A stretch of DNA of 64,000 nucleotides from Sediminivirga luteola (GTDB taxonomy: Bacteria > Actinomycetota > Actinomycetes > Actinomycetales > Brevibacteriaceae), in NCBI RefSeq assembly GCF_014639315.1, contig NZ_BMFY01000007.1, forward strand, positions 1 through 64,000, in the 5' to 3' direction. Numbering within the stretch: position 1 is the first letter of the stretch; each line of letters begins with the position of its first letter. Shown here piece by piece: positions 59,731 to 64,000 of the stretch. The position numbers and the translations under genes are program-made. The notes beneath the pieces were generated by a model. The model made no database searches, was not told the origin of the DNA, and was given only the letters and a program-made list of their open reading frames with translations.

Positions 59731-59741
59731 GTGCGCACCTG
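59731..59741 (+). promoter_or_regulatory. Leader motif GTGCGCACCTG
   Basis: Thirty-six bases upstream of ATG 59778; the module 1 homologue has GGGCGCACCTC at 17631. It is immediately followed by a small hairpin (59744-59762). Confidence 0.5.
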
Positions 59742-59743
59742 AC

Positions 59744-59762
59744 AGACGTCAACCGTCTGTGA
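59744..59762 (+). repeat. 7-bp hairpin ACAGACG-TCAAC-CGTCTGT
   Basis: Perfect inverted repeat in the leader of the 59778 gene, just after the leader motif. Possibly a terminator for the cargo gene or a regulator site. Confidence 0.4.
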
Positions 59763-59777
59763 GAAAGGGCGCCGCTC

Positions 59778-60608
59778 ATGCCTACGTTCGATGATCCGAT
59801 CAGCGACGCCTCGGAGGCATCGGCTGCGCTGCGTGGTCTGGCCCACGCGACCCGTTCCTTCGACGACCCGGCTGACACCTATGCGCTGATCGGTGACCTG
59901 CTGGCCGGGGTGCGATCGCTGCGCCAGGTGTTCGATCAGCTCGCTGCCGCGCACCTGTCCCATCAGGCTCGTGCGCACGATGACGACGGTGTCCATGCCG
60001 CCGGTGCACGCGATGCGCAGATGGCGGCCGACGACCTGCATCAGGCCGCCGCGCTCGTGGACGGCGCCGAGGAGCGCCTGAACCGGGCGTCGCAGGCGTC
60101 GGGGCGGGTCGCGTGGCATCCCGAGCCCGAGCCCGACCACACGATCCCGGAGCCGCGGTGGGTGAGCGTGGTGTTCCTGCAGGGCTCCGAGGCCGACCCG
60201 GTACTGGAAATGATCGACCGCGACGGCACCGACACGGCCATCGACCACCTTGCCGGGTGGGACGACGGCGAGGAGACCACGCAGGCGGCACTGGAGAACG
60301 GCTACGTCTACGACACGCCTCCGTCTGGTCGGTGGGATCGCGCCGTCACCCGCGGTGACTACACGCTGACCTACGACTACCTGCACGGCCACGTCGGACT
60401 GCTGCGCGCCCACGTCCCCGAGCCCGAGTACGCCGAACCCGAGCGATCCGGCGGCGCGCACGCAGGGGCGTTCGGGGTCGGTCAGGGGTTCAGTCAGCGT
60501 CGCGCATCGCGGCCGGTCGACCAGGCCGGTGCTCCGAGGCCGGGTCGCTCTGTATCGCCCGTGCGGCATCCGGCCTCGCGACCCGAGGTGCGGGGGTTGG
60601 GCCTGTGA
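59778..60608 (+). CDS. Conserved hypothetical ICE protein upstream of VirB4 (module 2)
   Basis: 276 residues. Helical first 110 residues (DASEASAALRGLAHATRSFDD, VRSLRQVFDQLAA), then RWVSVVFLQGSEAD and WDDGEETTQAALENGYVYD shared with the gene at 17674; the last 50 residues are disordered and differ. Overlaps the ATPase start (GTGA). Confidence 0.75.
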   Translation: MPTFDDPISDASEASAALRGLAHATRSFDDPADTYALIGDLLAGVRSLRQVFDQLAAAHLSHQARAHDDDGVHAAGARDAQMAADDLHQAAALVDGAEERLNRASQASGRVAWHPEPEPDHTIPEPRWVSVVFLQGSEADPVLEMIDRDGTDTAIDHLAGWDDGEETTQAALENGYVYDTPPSGRWDRAVTRGDYTLTYDYLHGHVGLLRAHVPEPEYAEPERSGGAHAGAFGVGQGFSQRRASRPVDQAGAPRPGRSVSPVRHPASRPEVRGLGL

Positions 60609-62095
60609 GCGCCGAGCGTGAGCGGCTGCACAGCACGGTGCTGGTTGGCCCCAGTGGTGAACCTCGCCGGTACCGCAAGGCCCGCCGTCGGGCGGCAGCA
60701 GCGATCGAGACGGACGCTAAACGGGTCCGGACCGCCGAGCTGAAGGCCAAGGCCGAAGCCGAGCGTGCCGAACGCCGAGCCACGACCTACCTGCCCCGGG
60801 CCGGTGAGCCCGGCGCCGCCGCGTTGCGGACACCGGGACGGTTTCGGCTGCCTCGCCATCAGGACACCTCCGCGACGTTGGCCGGGGCCTATCCGTTCTT
60901 GGCCGAGGGCGGCCTGGGCTCTGAGGGCGTGTTCGTCGGCCAGGACCTGTACTCGGGCGGCAGCTTTGTCTACGACCCGTGGGTGCTGTACCAGCGCGGC
61001 ATCATCACCGCCCCCAACGTCGTGCTGGCGGGGATCGTTGGCTCAGGCAAGTCCTCGCTGGCCAAGTCCCTCTACACCCGCTCGATCCCGTTCGGGCGCC
61101 GCGTCTACGTCCCCGGTGACCCCAAGGGCGAGCACACTCCGGTCGCCGAGCTCGTCGGCGGTAAGGCGATCGTGCTCGGTCATGGGCTGGCGAACCGGCT
61201 GAACCCGCTCGATGAGGGGCACCGACCCTCGGGGGTCTCGGACCTGGAGTGGACCACCCAGGTCGCCTCCAGACGTCGTGACCTGATCGGTGCGCTGGCC
61301 GCGACCGTGCTGGAGCGGTCGCTGTCGCCGTTGGAGCACACTGCGATCGATGTCGCGCTGACCGCCGTCGTCGCGGGCAACGACGTGCCGATCCTGCCGA
61401 TGGTCGTCGACCACATCCTCCAGCCCCGCGCCGACGACGACAGCGACGGGCGGCTGGCTGAGGACGGTCGGATGGTCGGCCACGCGCTGCGCAGGCTCGT
61501 GGCCGGTGACCTGCAAGGACTCTTCGACGGACCGTCCACGGTGGCGTTCGACCCGAGCTTGCCGATGATCTCACTCGACCTGTCCCGGGTGGCGGAGAAC
61601 TCCACCCTCATCAGCGTGTTGATGACGTGCAGTAGCGCGTGGATGGAGTCGGCGCTGCTGGACCCGGCCGGTGGGCAGCGGTGGGTAATCTACGACGAGG
61701 CCTGGCGGCTGATGTCCCATCCCGCGTTGTTGAAGCGGATGGATGCGCAGTGGCGCCTCGCGCGGCACTACGGGATCGCGAACATGCTGATCTTCCACAA
61801 GCTCACGGACCTGGACAACGTCGGCGACTCCGGCTCGGCCATGCGCGCGCTGGCCTCCTCGCTGCTGGCCAATGCCGAGACCAGGATCATCTACCGCCAG
61901 GAGTCCGATCAGCTCGGCGTCACCGCTTCCACGCTCGCCCTGACCGGCACGGAGCAGAAGCTACTGCCCGGGCTGGGCACGGGTCAGGGGTTGTGGCGGA
62001 TCAAGGACAGGTCCTTCGTCTGCCAGCACCAGCTCCATCCTGCCGAATTGGAGGCCTTCGACACTCGGCTCCGGATGACCGGGGGCCAGTCATGA
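60605..62095 (+). CDS. virB4: VirB4-type conjugation ATPase (module 2)
   Basis: 496 residues from GTG 60605. Walker A GIVGSGKSS near 144-152, PGDPKGEH, Walker B VIYDEAW near 362, NMLIFHKLTDLDN. N-terminal basic coiled coil (about 20-60). The core is one of the best conserved proteins between the modules. Overlaps the next start (ATGA). Confidence 0.88.
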   Translation: MSAERERLHSTVLVGPSGEPRRYRKARRRAAAAIETDAKRVRTAELKAKAEAERAERRATTYLPRAGEPGAAALRTPGRFRLPRHQDTSATLAGAYPFLAEGGLGSEGVFVGQDLYSGGSFVYDPWVLYQRGIITAPNVVLAGIVGSGKSSLAKSLYTRSIPFGRRVYVPGDPKGEHTPVAELVGGKAIVLGHGLANRLNPLDEGHRPSGVSDLEWTTQVASRRRDLIGALAATVLERSLSPLEHTAIDVALTAVVAGNDVPILPMVVDHILQPRADDDSDGRLAEDGRMVGHALRRLVAGDLQGLFDGPSTVAFDPSLPMISLDLSRVAENSTLISVLMTCSSAWMESALLDPAGGQRWVIYDEAWRLMSHPALLKRMDAQWRLARHYGIANMLIFHKLTDLDNVGDSGSAMRALASSLLANAETRIIYRQESDQLGVTASTLALTGTEQKLLPGLGTGQGLWRIKDRSFVCQHQLHPAELEAFDTRLRMTGGQS

Positions 62096-62676
62096 GCCGC
62101 CCCCGCTACCGCCGCTCCGGCAACCCCGGTGAGCCGGACGCCGGCCGGACACAGGACCACGACAAGTCGGCGGCGCCGGTGGTGCTGCCGCATGTTCTGG
62201 TGCGGGTCGACGACGACGGCACACTCGCGGTCACCGTGGACGGTGAGCCGTTCGAGCCCGAAGAGTTCGCCCCGCCCTGGCGGCGCTCGGGCTTCGGGAC
62301 GCTGATCGATGCGGTGACCGGTGACCGGCGGGTGCCGGTGCGGGTGGAGGTCCGTGAGGTCGACGGCACCGCGTTCACCGACATCATCACCGCCGCCCGA
62401 CGGCGCCCCGCCCCCGAACCCGAAGGCGAGTCGGCGCCCGAGGAGGCGACGGCGGCGGTCGAACTGGTGGAGGTCACCGGTGAGGGCTTCGTGCCGGGCG
62501 AGGATGTCGCGGTCGCGGTCATCGTCGCTCACACCGACGCCACACCGGCTGGCAACGCCCGCGCGCTGATCGACGCGGCCCAGCTCGACGCCGCCCGCTT
62601 GGCCAGTGCTGGAACCGGTGAGGTGTTCCTGCTCGGCAGGGTCTCGGGTGTCCAGGTGATCGTGAGGCCGCGATGA
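62092..62676 (+). CDS. Conserved hypothetical ICE protein between VirB4 and VirD4 (module 2)
   Basis: 194 residues from ATG 62092. Blocks PHVLVRVDDDGTLAVTVDG, VRVEVREVDGTAFTDI, VTGEGFVPGEDVAVAVIVAHTDA are shared with the gene at 19982; the Pro/Glu linker differs. Overlaps VirD4 (ATGA). Function unknown. Confidence 0.75.
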   Translation: MSRPRYRRSGNPGEPDAGRTQDHDKSAAPVVLPHVLVRVDDDGTLAVTVDGEPFEPEEFAPPWRRSGFGTLIDAVTGDRRVPVRVEVREVDGTAFTDIITAARRRPAPEPEGESAPEEATAAVELVEVTGEGFVPGEDVAVAVIVAHTDATPAGNARALIDAAQLDAARLASAGTGEVFLLGRVSGVQVIVRPR

Positions 62677-64000
62677 GTGCGCCGCGGACGCCGGGGACGG
62701 GTGACGGTCTGGCGAATCTCGCGATCGGCGCCCTGATCGGACTGGCGGGACTGGCTGGGGTGCTGCGCTTGGCGGGCACGATCGCCGCGTTCCTCACAGG
62801 CGCCCCACAACCGCGAGCGGGGGTCGCAACCGGGTTCATGGTCCTGGTGCAGCCTGGCGATCCCGGCGCCGCTCTGGACGCCGAGGGGCTGAGCGCGGTG
62901 GCGTACTGGATCACCGCGGTCATGCTGCTCGTCGGTTTGGGGGTGCTGGCGTGGTGGGTGTGGGGTCAGGTCCGCGACCATGCCCGCCGGGTCGAGGTCG
63001 ATCCGCGACGACTGGCGGGCACAGCGACTCGTAGTGAGGTTGCCCGCGCCGCCTCCGGGCGTGCGCTGCTGGGTCGCGCGTCGACGTTGCGGCCTTCGCT
63101 CGACAAGCCCCAGACCGGGGATGTCGGCTACCTGCTGGGGCGTTCGCGTGGCGCGAGCGTGTGGGCGAGTGTGGAGGACTCGATCCTGCTCGTCGGCCCA
63201 CCTCGTTCGGGCAAGGGCCTGCACGTGGTCATCAACGCCATCCTCGATGCGCCCGGCGCCGTGGTGACCACGAGTACCCGGCCGGACAACCTCACCGCGA
63301 CGTTGAAGGCGCGTGAGCGTGATGGGCGGCCGGTGGCGGTGTTCGACCCCCAGCACTTGGCTGAGGGTGTGCCGGCGGGGTTGCGGTGGTCTCCGGTGCG
63401 CGGCTGTGAGGACCCGCTGACGGCGATGATCCGCGCCACCGGTCTGGCCTCTGGCACCGGCCTGTCGGCTGGTGGTGTGGAAGGTGGCGGGTTCTGGGAA
63501 GGCAAGACCCGCGCCGCACTGCAAGCGCTCCTGCACGCCGCCGCCCTCGACGGGCGTCCGCCATCGGAGCTGTTCCGGTGGACCCTCGACCCCACCGCCG
63601 CCGCCGAGGCCGTCAGCATCCTGTCGAACTCCTCCCAGGCCGCGACCGGGTGGGCCGAGTCGTTGGAGGCGATGATCGAGGCCGACCCCCGCACCCGCGA
63701 CTCGATCTGGCAAGGCGTCTCCCTGTCCCTGGCCGCGCTGGCCGACCCGCGGGTGCTCGACGCGGTGAGCCCACGGGCAGGTGAGCACTTCGACCCCCAG
63801 ACCTTCCTCACCGGCTCGGGCACCCTGTATCTGCTGGCCACCGGCGCGGGGGCGGGGGCGTCGTCGGCATTGGTGGCGGCGTTCGTCGAAGACCTCGTGG
63901 AGACCGCACGGCGCATCGCGGCCCGATCGGCTGGCGCGCGGTTGGACCCGCCGCTGTTGCTGGCGCTGGATGAGATCGGCAACCTCGCACCCCTGCCGTC
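62673..64000 (+). CDS. virD4: VirD4/TraG coupling protein, 3' end beyond window (module 2)
   Basis: First 442 codons from ATG 62673. Two membrane helices (about 12-40 and 74-98), Walker A GPPRSGKG near 175-182, STRPDN, AVFDPQHLAEG, and Walker B LLLALDEIGN at the very end of the window. Same length to this point as module 1. Presumably couples the relaxase-DNA complex to the module 2 channel. Confidence 0.9.
   Translation, partial: MSAPRTPGTGDGLANLAIGALIGLAGLAGVLRLAGTIAAFLTGAPQPRAGVATGFMVLVQPGDPGAALDAEGLSAVAYWITAVMLLVGLGVLAWWVWGQVRDHARRVEVDPRRLAGTATRSEVARAASGRALLGRASTLRPSLDKPQTGDVGYLLGRSRGASVWASVEDSILLVGPPRSGKGLHVVINAILDAPGAVVTTSTRPDNLTATLKARERDGRPVAVFDPQHLAEGVPAGLRWSPVRGCEDPLTAMIRATGLASGTGLSAGGVEGGGFWEGKTRAALQALLHAAALDGRPPSELFRWTLDPTAAAEAVSILSNSSQAATGWAESLEAMIEADPRTRDSIWQGVSLSLAALADPRVLDAVSPRAGEHFDPQTFLTGSGTLYLLATGAGAGASSALVAAFVEDLVETARRIAARSAGARLDPPLLLALDEIGNLAPLP

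Larger units (their letters stand above)
47422..64000 (+). mobile_element. Integrative and conjugative element, module 2 (right end outside window)
   Basis: Gene order from Prim-Pol to VirD4 repeats module 1 on the same strand. Proteins are clearly homologous but diverged along their whole length, so these are two related elements, not a recent duplication. ArdC, XRE and ImmA are absent at its left side; an AraC gene stands there. The end with SSB and any integrase lies beyond the window. Confidence 0.75.

Overview
The window is strongly GC-rich DNA with codons mostly ending in G or C, short overlapping operons (ATGA/GTGA junctions) and gene families typical of Actinomycetota (DUF2637, SCO6880, DUF6112, DUF4913, MobF relaxase). 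It most likely comes from a Micrococcales-type actinobacterium; the species cannot be named from the sequence. Nearly all of it is accessory DNA. No rRNA, tRNA, CRISPR array or transposase was recognised.

Layout. (1) 1-2130: left flank, a minus-strand operon of an excisionase-like HTH protein and two complementary adenine-methyltransferase polypeptides, the second cut by the window edge. (2) 2266-5526: a four-gene minus-strand operon (XRE repressor, ImmA/IrrE peptidase, 7-TM DUF6545 protein, frameshifted alpha/beta hydrolase) behind a promoter with four copies of a palindromic 14-mer. (3) 5671-25907: integrative and conjugative element module 1: ArdC, Prim-Pol primase (interrupted by a stop), DUF2637, ParB-like, VirB8-like, wall hydrolase, two DUF6112 proteins, VirB6/TrbL, SCO6880, VirB4 ATPase, VirD4, SSB, DUF4913 and a large serine integrase. 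(4) 25939-31209: a minus-strand defence island: TIR protein (ThsB-like), caspase-like protease, RyR-like small protein, then a nuclease-NACHT STAND protein. (5) 31518-37887: small membrane protein, AraC regulator, a TetR-NmrA-ASCH-VOC operon, a prenyltransferase-fold protein, a second AraC-type regulator and a hypothetical protein. (6) 37920-47116: MobF relaxase-helicase, SWIM-like/SNF2/MarR operon, divergent MFS exporter, and an AraC protein very similar to the one at 31.9 kb. (7) 47422-64000: conjugation module 2, same gene order and strand as module 1 but clearly diverged, cut by the right edge inside VirD4.

How it fits together. Modules 1 and 2 each encode a channel, a wall hydrolase, VirB4 (apparently split into SCO6880 plus a separate ATPase) and the coupling protein VirD4, but only one relaxase lies in the window. 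The XRE/ImmA pair beside the operator array looks like an ICEBs1-type induction switch for module 1. Cargo genes sit at the same slot in both modules (between SCO6880 and the next gene), with a further cargo gene between the two DUF6112 genes of module 2.

Main points of interest: the TIR-caspase-RyR operon, which resembles type IV Thoeris with an extra RyR-like gene; large palindromes at the same place inside both parB-like genes although their sequences differ; and a recurring leader motif, GKGYGCACCTG, upstream of the matching genes of both modules and of the relaxase.
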